From: Actinomycetota bacterium
GTDB taxonomy: Bacteria; Actinomycetota; Actinomycetes; S36-B12; CAIYMF01
Direction of reading: 5' to 3'
NCBI GenBank assembly: GCA_026393115.1
Contig: JAPLAU010000023.1
Location: 1-64,000 of the forward strand
DNA: 64,000 nt
The position numbers and the translations under genes are program-made. The notes beneath the pieces were generated by a model, which saw only the letters and a list, made by a program, of their open reading frames with translations, made no database searches and was not told the DNA's origin. Positions 52,743 through 61,554 of this stretch are shown piece after piece; positions within the stretch are counted from its first letter, which is position 1, and each line of letters starts with the position of its first letter.

Positions 52743-54149
52743 TCATCCAGTCTGTGGCAGTGAGGGCAACCATGTGAAGGGTCGTTGCTCCAAGAACGCG
52801 GCACCCGCACGCAACACGAGATCATCAGCAAGGCGAGGTCCGGCAATCTGCAGGCCCACCGGTAGTCCCTCCTCGGTGAGTCCGGCCGGCACACTGATAG
52901 CCGGACCATGCGACAGGTCGAACGGGTACGAGAACTCAGCCCACACCAGCCAGTCCCACACATGCTGTGGCCAATGCGGCGGCTGTTGGAGTCCTACTTC
53001 AAACGCGGTCACCGAAGCGCTGGGCGTGACGATGAGGTCGTATCCCTCGTTGCCGAACCACGTGTTGACCTCGGCGGCGTAGGTGAAGCGACGCTGCTGT
53101 GCATCGATGGCCTGTATGGCGGTGTAGTTCTCGTAATCGCGTACACATGCGACGAGTCCGGGATCCATCTGCTCGGCCATCGCCTCGTCAGTAGGCGTAT
53201 AGGCAAGCACTGCCAATGCCCACAGCGCGCGTTCCATGTCGGGTCCGCTCGGACCCCACGCGGGCGTGACTTCCTCAACTGTCGCGCCGGCTTCCATGAG
53301 GGCGGTCAGTGATTGTTCAACGACGGTTGCCACGTCTGAGTCGACGCGCGCGTGACCGAGGTCGCGGCTGTAGGCGATACGCAGGCCGTGCAGACCGCCA
53401 GGTTCGATGTCGGCGCGCGGCTTGACGGGAAGTGACGTGTGGTCAAGCGGAGTGGGCCCGGCCATGACCGAGTACATGAGCGCGGCGTCGGGCACGGTGC
53501 GTGTGAGCGGGCCTATGTGCGAGAGCCCGCCGTTGTTCGGAACTGGCACGTAAGGAATGCGGCCGTAGGTCGGCTTGAATCCCACCGCACCGCAGAACGC
53601 TGCCGGAATTCGCACCGAGCCGGCGCCGTCAGTTCCGATGTGCAGCGGACCGCATCCCGAACCAGCGAGCGCGCCAGCCCCCGCGCTCGAACCTCCCGAC
53701 GTGCGCCCGTATCCCCAGGGGGTATGTGTGTGGCCGGTGAGTGGGCTCGACCCCACGGCCGTCCAACCGCGTTCGGGCGTGGTGGTGACTCCCATGATGA
53801 TGGCGCCGGCATCGCGAAGCCGGGCAACTGCGGGTGAGTCGTCCGTCGCCACCGTGTCAGGAGTGATGCGTGCGCCGCGGCGAGTCGCGAAGCCGCGGGC
53901 GTCCATGATGTTCTTCACCGTCACTGGAACACCGTGCAGCGGTCCGAGTGCGTCACCTCGTGCGACGGCGTCGGCGGCTTCCCGTGCTTGCTCACGCGCA
54001 CCATCAGCGTCGAGTTCGACAAACGCGTTGAGGTGGGGTTCCCAGTCATCGATGCGGTCGAGCAAGGCATCAACAATGTCGACGGGGGATGCCTGTCGGG
54101 CACGTACAGCACCGGCAAGTTCAACGGCGCTTGCAGTAGCGAGGTCCAT
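52743..54149 (-). CDS. Amidase-signature family amidohydrolase (copy 2)
   Basis: A 468-aa amidase with catalytic K79 (VTVKNIMDARG), GGSSAGAGA and the nucleophile Ser in GTDGAGSVRIP. It hydrolyses carboxamides. It is not closely similar to the amidase at 22085 and lies outside the catabolic island, near housekeeping-type genes. The ATG is leaderless-type (TAGCAT 6 nt upstream). Confidence 0.87.
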   Translation of the reverse strand: MDLATASAVELAGAVRARQASPVDIVDALLDRIDDWEPHLNAFVELDADGAREQAREAADAVARGDALGPLHGVPVTVKNIMDARGFATRRGARITPDTVATDDSPAVARLRDAGAIIMGVTTTPERGWTAVGSSPLTGHTHTPWGYGRTSGGSSAGAGALAGSGCGPLHIGTDGAGSVRIPAAFCGAVGFKPTYGRIPYVPVPNNGGLSHIGPLTRTVPDAALMYSVMAGPTPLDHTSLPVKPRADIEPGGLHGLRIAYSRDLGHARVDSDVATVVEQSLTALMEAGATVEEVTPAWGPSGPDMERALWALAVLAYTPTDEAMAEQMDPGLVACVRDYENYTAIQAIDAQQRRFTYAAEVNTWFGNEGYDLIVTPSASVTAFEVGLQQPPHWPQHVWDWLVWAEFSYPFDLSHGPAISVPAGLTEEGLPVGLQIAGPRLADDLVLRAGAAFLEQRPFTWLPSLPQTG

Positions 54150-54155
54150 TCCGCG

Positions 54156-54161
54156 ATGCTA
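54156..54161 (-). promoter_or_regulatory. -10 element for leaderless amidase 2
   Basis: The minus strand reads TAGCAT, 6 nt, then ATG 54149. The same hexamer and spacing occur before the NfeD-like gene. Confidence 0.55.
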
Positions 54162-54189
54162 GCGCGCTGCCGGAGCGACCCCACTGTCT

Positions 54190-55074
54190 TCAGGGAAGAC
54201 GCAGGAGGCCGCCGGGTGCACGGGCAGTGGTGGCGGCGACCTCCATCGCCCGCGTCAGCAGGGACTCGAGTTCCTCTGGGGGCGCCTCGATGCCACAGGT
54301 GAGCAGCCCCGCCACGACGACCGCGAGAGTGGCATCACCAGCCCCAAGCGTGTCAGTCACCGGTCCAGGAGTCAGGGCAATCGGAACGTCGATGCGAACA
54401 TCATCTGCGCGGACCAAGCGAGCACCAGCGGCGCCGCGAGTGTGGAGCACCGCCGTCGCGCCTGAATCAAGTAGCTGCCCCACCACGCGATCGGCGCTCA
54501 CTCCATAGAGCAGGTCGATATCCTCGTCGCTGACTTTGACGAGCGCTGCCAGTGAGGCGATACGTTCGAATCCAGCGCGGTAGGCGCTGACGTTGCCGAC
54601 GAGTGCGGCCCGAGGATTGGGATCGATGACCCGAAGGCCCGCGGCGGTAGACAGTGCGTCGTACAGTCGGTCCACCTGCGCAGGTCGATCAAGGGGATAG
54701 GTATCGACAACCACCGCGGGGGCATGCTCCATCGCCGTGATCGCCGCCGTGCTGAAGGAGTAGTGGCGACGCAACATTGACGGACTGAATGAATACGTGG
54801 GTTCGCCGTTGATTCGTCGTGAGGTGGCGACGCCGGTGAAGTCGGCGCCGGGTGCACGGCACATGGTCACGCCGTGCTCGTTCAAATAGCGCCGAAGTAG
54901 ACCGCCGTCACGGTCGATTCCGGCGGTGGTGAGTTGAACGACGGGAAGACCCAAAACCGTTAGGCCTACTGCGAGATTGAGTGCCGCTCCGCCGGGAAGT
55001 CGCACGAAGGTGCCATCGTCGTTTTCGAGCACATCGATGATGGCGTCACCAATAACGACGAGGGGAGCTGACAT
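54190..55074 (-). CDS. PfkB/ribokinase-family carbohydrate kinase
   Basis: A 294-aa kinase. It has VVIGDAIIDVLEN at the N-terminus, the substrate-binding GGAALNLAVGL, and the catalytic DTLGAGDAT (Asp base). It is the last gene of the zwf-hps-phi operon, with the ATG overlapping the phi stop (TGATG). In this company the likely substrate is a hexose or hexose phosphate such as fructose or fructose-6-phosphate, feeding or draining the ribulose-monophosphate cycle. An exact assignment is not possible from sequence alone. Confidence 0.85.
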   Translation of the reverse strand: MSAPLVVIGDAIIDVLENDDGTFVRLPGGAALNLAVGLTVLGLPVVQLTTAGIDRDGGLLRRYLNEHGVTMCRAPGADFTGVATSRRINGEPTYSFSPSMLRRHYSFSTAAITAMEHAPAVVVDTYPLDRPAQVDRLYDALSTAAGLRVIDPNPRAALVGNVSAYRAGFERIASLAALVKVSDEDIDLLYGVSADRVVGQLLDSGATAVLHTRGAAGARLVRADDVRIDVPIALTPGPVTDTLGAGDATLAVVVAGLLTCGIEAPPEELESLLTRAMEVAATTARAPGGLLRLP

Positions 55075-55622
55075 CACTGCATGTTGGTGTGTCGGTGAGC
55101 CATGCCATCACGCGACTGCGGTTCCTGCTCAGCGATGGAAGAGGCGACGGCATCAAGCAGTGCGAGGGCCGACTGTTCGAACAGGGTCCCCATCAACTGA
55201 TTCGAATGAGTCACCGGCGCAACGAGGACATGGTCTGACAGTGCGGCCAGGGGACTTTCGGGGCTGGCCGTGACGAGAAAAACGAGGGCACCTTGTTCGC
55301 GGGCAATCGATGCAAAGCCGATGCTGACCGGAGTGGTTCCTGAACCTGAGACAACGAGGAGCGCGTCACCGGCACGCACTGACGGCGATGTTGCGTCACC
55401 CAGCACGTGTACCTCTCGGCCCAAATGCATCAGTCTCATCGCGCCCATTTGAGCCGAGAGGCCAGAGCGTCCTTGTCCCGTGAAGAACCAACGACCCGAA
55501 TGGGTTCTGGCAGCGTCGGCAAAGGAGGTAAACGCTGTGCCATCGACCTGCTGCAGTACTTCGTTTAGTTCGAGTCCCATGGCCAGCCACGGCCGGGATT
55601 GATCAGCGCGCTCCGAATCCAT
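55074..55622 (-). CDS. hxlB: 6-phospho-3-hexuloisomerase (SIS domain)
   Basis: A 182-aa single-SIS-domain isomerase. WFFTGQGRSGLSAQMGAMRLMHLGREVHVLGDATSP and VVSGSGTTP match phosphohexuloisomerases, which convert hexulose-6-phosphate to fructose-6-phosphate after formaldehyde fixation. ATG 55622 is used because GGAGGTGA precedes it at ideal spacing, although this makes a 58-nt overlap with the upstream synthase gene. ATG 55580 would give a 16-nt overlap but has no ribosome site. Confidence 0.85.
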   Translation of the reverse strand: MDSERADQSRPWLAMGLELNEVLQQVDGTAFTSFADAARTHSGRWFFTGQGRSGLSAQMGAMRLMHLGREVHVLGDATSPSVRAGDALLVVSGSGTTPVSIGFASIAREQGALVFLVTASPESPLAALSDHVLVAPVTHSNQLMGTLFEQSALALLDAVASSIAEQEPQSRDGMAHRHTNMQ

Positions 55623-56224
55623 TGGGTCACCTCCCTCGGGTTGGCGGCACTGGTAATGGCGCTTCCGACCACAACGATTTCCGGAGCGACGCCGATGACG
55701 TCGCTCATGGAGTCCGGACCAATGCCGCCAGCGAGTGACACCCGAAGCCCACGCTCGTGCATCTGGGCGACGGCGGCAATGTGGTGAGACGAATGTTGAC
55801 CGGCCTCGCGCACGTCGGTGGGCGAATGCACGGCGACGTATGCGATTCCGTCAGGAAACTCGAAGTCATCGGGCAGCAGTGAGTGCTTGCCTGATTCAGT
55901 GATGGTGTCGAGAACCACAATGCCGCCGTATTCAGCGGCGACACGTGCGACGGCGTTGTGTGTGGCGCTGGATGCGCTCGAAAGAACCGTCATGAACATG
56001 GCGCCCGCGCCGAACACGAGGTGAGCCTCAAGGGCTCCACCATCGACAGTCTTCGTATCTGCCAATACGGGCACTTGGTCAGTAAGTTCACGGGCAGTGG
56101 CGATGGCGCTCACCCCGAATCGTTTGAGCAGGGGTGTGCCCACCTCAACGATGTCAACCAAATCAGCAACCTGAGCTAAGACGGCGAAGTGTTCAGGTGC
56201 ATCGAGCGCCAACTGCAGCAGCAT
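55565..56224 (-). CDS. hxlA: 3-hexulose-6-phosphate synthase
   Basis: A 219-aa TIM barrel of the orotidine-decarboxylase suprafamily with QLALD, IVEVGTPLLKRFG and the active-site motif D56-T-K58-T-V-D61-G. It condenses formaldehyde with ribulose-5-phosphate. ATG 56224 lies 8 nt after the zwf stop; the frame extends further upstream but only into zwf. Paired with the isomerase downstream, the assignment to the RuMP pathway is firm. The ribosome site is weak, suggesting coupling to zwf. Confidence 0.88.
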   Translation of the reverse strand: MLLQLALDAPEHFAVLAQVADLVDIVEVGTPLLKRFGVSAIATARELTDQVPVLADTKTVDGGALEAHLVFGAGAMFMTVLSSASSATHNAVARVAAEYGGIVVLDTITESGKHSLLPDDFEFPDGIAYVAVHSPTDVREAGQHSSHHIAAVAQMHERGLRVSLAGGIGPDSMSDVIGVAPEIVVVGSAITSAANPREVTQWIRSALINPGRGWPWDSN

Positions 56225-56232
56225 GAACGCGT

Positions 56233-57708
56233 CTACTCGCCGTGCACGTTTGGGTCGCGCCACTCACGCTCGAAGGGTAGCCGCCACGCGTGGGGAGCGA
56301 TCAACTGGTGAATCGCGTTCGGCCCCCACGAGTCGGGGTCGTACTTGCGCACAGGGGTTGGACTGTCGAGCAGCGTCTGCGACAACTCCCACAGTCGCTC
56401 AATACCTTGCGCCGTGGTGAAGAGAGTGTGGTCACCCTTCATGGCATCGAGGATGAGACGCTCGTACGCCTCGAACACGTCACCGGCAAGTCCGGTGTCG
56501 TGCATGGCGAACTGCAGGCTCTGCTTATCGAGCTGCATGCCAGGGCCAGGGCGCTTTCCGTAGAACGACAGCGACATCTTGGCCGAATCAGCGAGGTCGA
56601 ACGTGAGGTGGTCGGGGCCTTGGGTGCCGATACCCGAGTTTGTGGGGAACATGCTCTGCGGTGGCTCGTGGAATGCAATCGACACGATGCGCCGCCCCTC
56701 AGGCATCTTCTTTCCCGTGCGCAGGAAGAACGGTACTCCTGCCCAGCGCCAGTTATCGATACTGACCTTCAGAGCTACGAACGTCTCGGTGTCGCTCTCA
56801 GGATCGACTCCATCGACCGAGCGGTAGCCGCTGTATTGCCCACGTACGACATCGCTGGGGTCAATCATCTGCATGCTTCGAAAGACCTTGTTCTTCTCCT
56901 CGCGAATAGCGTTGGGCTCCAGTGCTGTCGGTGCCTCCATCGCGATAAAGGCCATGATTTGGAACAGGTGCGTGACGACCATGTCGCGGTAAGCGCCGGT
57001 GTTTTCGTAGAACCCAGCCCGTTGCTCGATACCGAGGGTTTCGGGAACGTCGATCTGCACGTGACTAATGAAGTTACGGTTCCAGATCGGTTCGAACAGT
57101 CCGTTTCCGAATCGGAACGCCAAGATGTTGAGCGCTGGCTCTTTGCCGAGAAAGTGATCGATGCGAAAGACCTGATCCTCGGAGAAGATGCTGTGAACCT
57201 GCTCATTGAGTTTGACCGCTGATGCAAGGTCGGTGCCGAACGGCTTTTCCATGATGACGCGTGAACGCTCGATCAAGTTGGCATCGCGCAGCATCGTGAT
57301 CGCGTCAAGTGCCGACTTCGGTGGAACCGACAGGTAGTGCAGACGTCGTACCCCTTCGCCGAGCTGAGCTTCGGCGCGAGCTACGGCAGCGGCCAACGCT
57401 TCGGGACCAGCAGACACCGGAATGTAGTCGAGCCAGTCGTCGAACTCGTCCCATTCGGAGTGGTCTAACTCACGCGAGTAGAACTCGTGTACAGCCTCGT
57501 GCGTGAACTGCACGAACTCCTCGCGGGTCATGTCGTCAAGGGAGACACCGATGATGCGGCAGCCAGGAATAAGGTCGTTGTCTTCCTGAGTGATGTGAAA
57601 CAAGCCGGGCAGCAACTTGCGGCGCGAGAGGTCTCCGGTAGCGCCGAATAGGACGACAACCTGAGGATCTTGGGGCCCCGCACCTGGGTGCATCTTTACC
57701 ATGGACAC
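56233..57708 (-). CDS. zwf: Glucose-6-phosphate 1-dehydrogenase
   Basis: A 491-aa protein with the NADP motif FGATGDLSRRKLLPGLF and the active-site motif RIDHFLGKEPALNILAFRFGN. It oxidises glucose-6-phosphate to 6-phosphogluconolactone. As first gene of an operon with hexulose-phosphate synthase and isomerase, it would allow the dissimilatory RuMP cycle, in which formaldehyde carbon ends as CO2 with two NADPH produced. CAGTCT lies 6 nt before the ATG, a possible leaderless -10. Confidence 0.93.
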   Translation of the reverse strand: MSMVKMHPGAGPQDPQVVVLFGATGDLSRRKLLPGLFHITQEDNDLIPGCRIIGVSLDDMTREEFVQFTHEAVHEFYSRELDHSEWDEFDDWLDYIPVSAGPEALAAAVARAEAQLGEGVRRLHYLSVPPKSALDAITMLRDANLIERSRVIMEKPFGTDLASAVKLNEQVHSIFSEDQVFRIDHFLGKEPALNILAFRFGNGLFEPIWNRNFISHVQIDVPETLGIEQRAGFYENTGAYRDMVVTHLFQIMAFIAMEAPTALEPNAIREEKNKVFRSMQMIDPSDVVRGQYSGYRSVDGVDPESDTETFVALKVSIDNWRWAGVPFFLRTGKKMPEGRRIVSIAFHEPPQSMFPTNSGIGTQGPDHLTFDLADSAKMSLSFYGKRPGPGMQLDKQSLQFAMHDTGLAGDVFEAYERLILDAMKGDHTLFTTAQGIERLWELSQTLLDSPTPVRKYDPDSWGPNAIHQLIAPHAWRLPFEREWRDPNVHGE

Positions 57709-57757
57709 AGACTGTCAGGCTTGTGGTCGATCGGGAAGCGTTGGGGGTAGACCCGCG

Positions 57758-57763
57758 TAGGCT
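57758..57763 (+). promoter_or_regulatory. -10 element for leaderless SDR gene
   Basis: TAGGCT is followed by 6 nt and ATG 57770. This decides between ATG 57770 and the adjacent in-frame GTG 57767. Confidence 0.55.
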
Positions 57764-57769
57764 GGCGTG

Positions 57770-58564
57770 ATGACCTCACCTTTGCCCCTGGCCGGCCAAA
57801 CTGCCATCGTCACGGGCGCCGCCCGCAATATCGGAGCCGCCATTGGCCGCCGACTGGCAGCCGACGGCGCCTATGTGTGCCTGGTCGATGTTGAACCTGC
57901 GGTTCTCGAGGTGGCCGCCAGCCTGGGGTCTGACCGGGCGACCGGGTACCTCGCCGATGTGAGTTCGGCTGAGCAGGTCGACGCCCTTTTCGATGCGGTG
58001 CTTGCCGAGCGTGGATCGTTCGACATCCTGGTCAACAACGCTGCAGTGGTGGGTGGCGCGGTGAAGCATTTCCTCGAGATCAACGAGGAGTTTTGGGATC
58101 GCGTAGTCGATGTGAATCTCAAGGGCACCTACCTGTGCTCATTGCGCGCAGCCAAACACATGGCCCCCGCCAACGGCGGGGTCATCGTCACCATGTCGAG
58201 CGGGGGAGCCACGCGCGCTCACCGGGGGATGGCTGCTTACGACGCGTCGAAGGGTGGAATCGAGGCGCTCACGCGTGCGATGGCACTTGATCTGGCACCC
58301 TACGGAATTCGCGTTGTTGGAATCGTGCCCGGACTCATTGGTCAAGACGGGCAGACGCCCGAAGTGCTTGAGCGCACGGCCGCGACCGTGCCGCTCGGAC
58401 GCGCGGGTGTTCCGAACGACATTGCGTCGGCCGTGTCGTTCGCGGTGTCACCTGATGCTGCCTACGTCAGCGGCAGCATGATCGTGGTCGACGGCGCGGT
58501 GCTGGTACAGCAGCGCAGTCCGCAGATTGAGTCGTTTCCGGTTGAAGGCTTTCCGTCAGTCTGA
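57770..58564 (+). CDS. Short-chain dehydrogenase/reductase
   Basis: A 264-aa Rossmann-fold SDR with the cofactor motif TGAARNIGAAIG, Asp after the second strand (LVDVE, NAD preference), NNAAVVGG, catalytic Ser (VTMSSGGA) and Y-x3-K (YDASKGG). It is divergent from zwf, and its end overlaps the end of the SPFH gene by 9 nt. Substrate unknown. Confidence 0.88.
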   Translation: MTSPLPLAGQTAIVTGAARNIGAAIGRRLAADGAYVCLVDVEPAVLEVAASLGSDRATGYLADVSSAEQVDALFDAVLAERGSFDILVNNAAVVGGAVKHFLEINEEFWDRVVDVNLKGTYLCSLRAAKHMAPANGGVIVTMSSGGATRAHRGMAAYDASKGGIEALTRAMALDLAPYGIRVVGIVPGLIGQDGQTPEVLERTAATVPLGRAGVPNDIASAVSFAVSPDAAYVSGSMIVVDGAVLVQQRSPQIESFPVEGFPSV

Positions 58565-59455
58565 CGAGTTGCCTTCGGGTGCTCGGAACGCACGACCAAG
58601 CACGGCCATCGTCTGACTCAACTCGGCTGGCAAGATCCAGATCTTGCTCGCCGTGCCGTTGGCGATTTCCGGAAGCGCCTGCAAGTACTGGTAGGCCAGT
58701 ACTTTCTCGTCAGGATTGGCATTGTGTATCGCATCGAAGACGCGGTGAATCGCCGTGGCCTCACCTTCCGCTCGTAGAACAGCGGCCGCGGCCTCACCTT
58801 CCGCACGCAACACCGCGGCCGTCTTCTCGCCCTCAGCGTTGAGAATGGCGGCTTGCTTGGAACCTTCGGCATTGAGAATCGCTGCACGCTTGTCACGTTC
58901 GGCGCGCATCTGCTTTTCCATCGACTCCTTGATGCTTACCGGCGGATCAATGGCCTTCAGCTCAACCCGGTTCACTCGGATTCCCCACTTGCCAGTGGCT
59001 TCATCGAGTACGCCGCGCAACTGGCCATTGATCTGATCGCGTGAGGTGAGAGTCTCCTCAAGGTCCATCGAGCCGATGACGTTACGCAGTGTCGTGACCG
59101 TGAGTTGCTCAATCGCCTGCAAGTAGTTGGCGATTTCGTATGTTGCTGACTTGGGATCGGTGACTTGGAAGTAGATCACCGAGTCGATGTTGACCACGAG
59201 GTTGTCTTCGGTGATCACCGGCTGCGGGGGAAACGACACGACTTGTTCGCGCATGTCGAGCAACGGATTGACGCGGTCGACGTACGGCATCAAAAGCGAC
59301 AGTCCTGGCTGCAGAGTGCGGTGGTAGCGGCCGAGACGTTCGACGATGCCCGCGCGAGCCTGCGGCACGATGCGAATCGATCGGGCCAGAGTCACCAACA
59401 CGAACAGGGCGACCAACAGCGTGACAATCAGTGCGCCAACACTCGTGGTGTTCAT
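58556..59455 (-). CDS. SPFH/band-7 (stomatin/slipin-like) membrane protein
   Basis: A 299-aa protein: one N-terminal membrane helix (about 8-28), a band-7 domain (about 30-190), and a coiled-coil made of repeated A-I/V-L-N/R-A-E-G units (about 200-250). It forms large membrane rings or microdomains. Its partner NfeD-like protein is encoded 13 nt upstream, the standard slipin/NfeD pairing. Confidence 0.92.
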   Translation of the reverse strand: MNTTSVGALIVTLLVALFVLVTLARSIRIVPQARAGIVERLGRYHRTLQPGLSLLMPYVDRVNPLLDMREQVVSFPPQPVITEDNLVVNIDSVIYFQVTDPKSATYEIANYLQAIEQLTVTTLRNVIGSMDLEETLTSRDQINGQLRGVLDEATGKWGIRVNRVELKAIDPPVSIKESMEKQMRAERDKRAAILNAEGSKQAAILNAEGEKTAAVLRAEGEAAAAVLRAEGEATAIHRVFDAIHNANPDEKVLAYQYLQALPEIANGTASKIWILPAELSQTMAVLGRAFRAPEGNSSD

Positions 59456-59468
59456 GGATTCTCCGTCC

Positions 59469-59891
59469 CTAGGCCACCAAAGCGGTGGCTCCCTCGATAC
59501 TCACAACTTGCACGGTGTGGCCGACATCGACCACGGCGTCGGGATTCAAATGGCGCGCTGACCACACTTCTCCACCGATCTTCACGCGGCCATTTCGGTT
59601 GTCGACGCGTTCGAGCACGATGGCGTCTTGGCCGATCAACGCCTGAACTCCGGTGCGCAGTTCAGTCGGAGTGCGCAGGTGACGCCGCGCGATGGGTCTG
59701 GCCACCAAGAGAAGAAGAGCCGACAGCACGGCGAATGCTGCCACCTGAGCGGCAGGAGGAGCTCCCAGCGCGGCCGTAGCCGCACCCGCGAGCGCCCCGA
59801 TTGCGATCATGCCAGCGACTAACACGGTGGTTTGCGTTTCGATGATGCCCAGCACGAGTGCGACGACAATCCACCACACCCATGCGTCCAT
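59469..59891 (-). CDS. NfeD-like membrane protein
   Basis: A 140-aa protein: about four hydrophobic helices in residues 1-65 and a C-terminal OB-fold (LIGQDAIVLERVDNRNGRVKIGGEVWSAR). It lacks the ClpP-like protease domain of long NfeD and is thus the short form paired with SPFH proteins. The ATG is leaderless-type. Confidence 0.88.
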   Translation of the reverse strand: MDAWVWWIVVALVLGIIETQTTVLVAGMIAIGALAGAATAALGAPPAAQVAAFAVLSALLLLVARPIARRHLRTPTELRTGVQALIGQDAIVLERVDNRNGRVKIGGEVWSARHLNPDAVVDVGHTVQVVSIEGATALVA

Positions 59892-59897
59892 ACATTG

Positions 59898-59903
59898 ATG
59901 CTA
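59898..59903 (-). promoter_or_regulatory. -10 element for leaderless nfeD-SPFH operon
   Basis: The minus strand reads TAGCAT, 6 nt, then ATG 59891. Confidence 0.55.
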
Positions 59904-59937
59904 TGTCGGAATCGGGGTCAGTGCGCTGTGTCGCGTG

Positions 59938-61524
59938 TTAGAACACTGCTTCTGGTCCAGTGGGTGCCGTGTCGGCGATGGCCTCTTGCATGGTGGGGCG
60001 GTGCCGCAACTCAATCTGAGGCATGAACCACGCCATCACGAAGGCCAGCCCCATGACGGGTGCGGCGATCGAGAAGACTCGGTCGATGGCGACCACGAAG
60101 GATTCGAGGACCGGACCCTGAATGGCGGGCGGCAGCGCGGCGATACCGGCAATCGAGGACAATCCACCGCCGGATACCGCACCGCTTGCCTGAGGCAATC
60201 GAGTGGCGATCTCCGAGGCAAGGGCGGCTGAGAGTACGGCGCCGAGTACCGCGGTTCCGAATGAACCACCCATCGACCGGAAGAAGGTGGTGCCGCTGGT
60301 GGCCGCACCGATGTCGCCCACTTCCACTGCGTTCTGAGTCGCCACCGTGAGCACCTGCATGAACATGCCCATACCGACGCCGAGAATCAGCATGGCGATA
60401 GCGGTCTTCCAGTACGGGGTGTCGACCTGAAGTTGGGTGAATAGCGCCAATCCGATGGTGGCGACGGCACTTCCAAGAATCGGGAACAGGCGATAGTTGC
60501 CTGTTCTACTCACAGCCCGACCCGAGACGATCGACATCGAGAGCATGCCGGCCATCATCGGAAGCAGCATCAGCCCGGACACAGTAGGCGATTCGCCCTT
60601 CACGATCTGCAGGTAGATCGGCATGTAGACGATGGCCCCGAACATGGCGAACCCGGTGACGAAGCTCATTCCGGAAGCCACCGTGAACACGCGCATGCGG
60701 AATAGGCGCATCGGAACGATTGGCTCGGCAGCGCGTAGTTCCTGCAACACGAACAGCGTGATCAAGACTACGGCGGCGATCGACATTCCGATGATCTGCG
60801 GTGATGCCCAGTCGTACTCGCGTCCGCCCCACTCGACGACGAGCAATGCAATGACAACACCGGACACCATCAGGGCCGCACCGAGCCAGTCGATGATGAC
60901 TTCGCGGTGCGTGGGCGGCAGATGCAGTACCGCGGCGAGAACAACAAGTGAGGCGATACCGATTGGAATGTTGATGTAGAAAATCCAGCGCCAGCTGACT
61001 TGCTGCACAAAGAATCCGCCGAGCAGTGGGCCGAGAATCATCGACACGGCGAAGACGGCACCGAACAGTCCCGTGTACTTCCCGCGATCGCGAGGTGCCA
61101 CGACGTCGGCGATGACTGCCATCACGAGCACCATGAGCCCGCCGCCACCGAGACCCTGGATGGCGCGTGTGGCGATGAGTTGACCCATCGTCTGCGAGGC
61201 ACCCGCGAGAGCCGAACCAATCAGGAACACGACAACACTTGCCTGCAGGACGACCTTGCGGCCGAGGAGATCGGAGACCTTGCCCCACAACGGGGTGCTT
61301 GCAGTGCTGGCCAACAAGTACGCGGTGACCACCCAAGACAACTGGCTGAGTCCGCCGAGATCACTGGTAATCGTAGGCAGCGCCGTCGAGACAATGGTTT
61401 GGTCAAGAGACGCCAAGAACATCACCATCATGAGCGCGGTGAAGATCAGCCGCAGTGACCTTCCCGTAGGAAGCTCGGCAACGGGTTGCGTGTCAGTGGG
61501 TGCCTGCGAGGTCTCGGATGTCAC
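59938..61524 (-). CDS. DHA2-family (14-TM) MFS drug exporter
   Basis: A 528-aa protein with the DHA2 motifs LDQTIVSTALPTI in TM1, WVVTAYLLASTASTPLWGKVSDLLGRK (motif A) and GPLLGGFFVQQVSWRWIFYINIPIG (motif C region). It is an EmrB/QacA-like proton antiporter for lipophilic compounds. GTG 61524 has TAGGGT exactly 6 nt upstream; the GAGGAA in between is too close to serve as a ribosome site. Confidence 0.92.
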   Translation of the reverse strand: MTSETSQAPTDTQPVAELPTGRSLRLIFTALMMVMFLASLDQTIVSTALPTITSDLGGLSQLSWVVTAYLLASTASTPLWGKVSDLLGRKVVLQASVVVFLIGSALAGASQTMGQLIATRAIQGLGGGGLMVLVMAVIADVVAPRDRGKYTGLFGAVFAVSMILGPLLGGFFVQQVSWRWIFYINIPIGIASLVVLAAVLHLPPTHREVIIDWLGAALMVSGVVIALLVVEWGGREYDWASPQIIGMSIAAVVLITLFVLQELRAAEPIVPMRLFRMRVFTVASGMSFVTGFAMFGAIVYMPIYLQIVKGESPTVSGLMLLPMMAGMLSMSIVSGRAVSRTGNYRLFPILGSAVATIGLALFTQLQVDTPYWKTAIAMLILGVGMGMFMQVLTVATQNAVEVGDIGAATSGTTFFRSMGGSFGTAVLGAVLSAALASEIATRLPQASGAVSGGGLSSIAGIAALPPAIQGPVLESFVVAIDRVFSIAAPVMGLAFVMAWFMPQIELRHRPTMQEAIADTAPTGPEAVF

Positions 61525-61530
61525 TTCCTC

Positions 61531-61536
61531 ACCCTA
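61531..61536 (-). promoter_or_regulatory. -10 element for leaderless DHA2 gene
   Basis: The minus strand reads TAGGGT, 6 nt, then GTG 61524. Confidence 0.5.
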
Positions 61537-61554
61537 GACGTGGCTAGGCCGTAA

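Noticed and set aside
58755-58890. Repetitive DNA in the SPFH gene as a mobile or CRISPR-like repeat
   Set aside because: The repeats are in-frame codons for the A-I/V-L-x-A-E-G coiled-coil typical of SPFH proteins.
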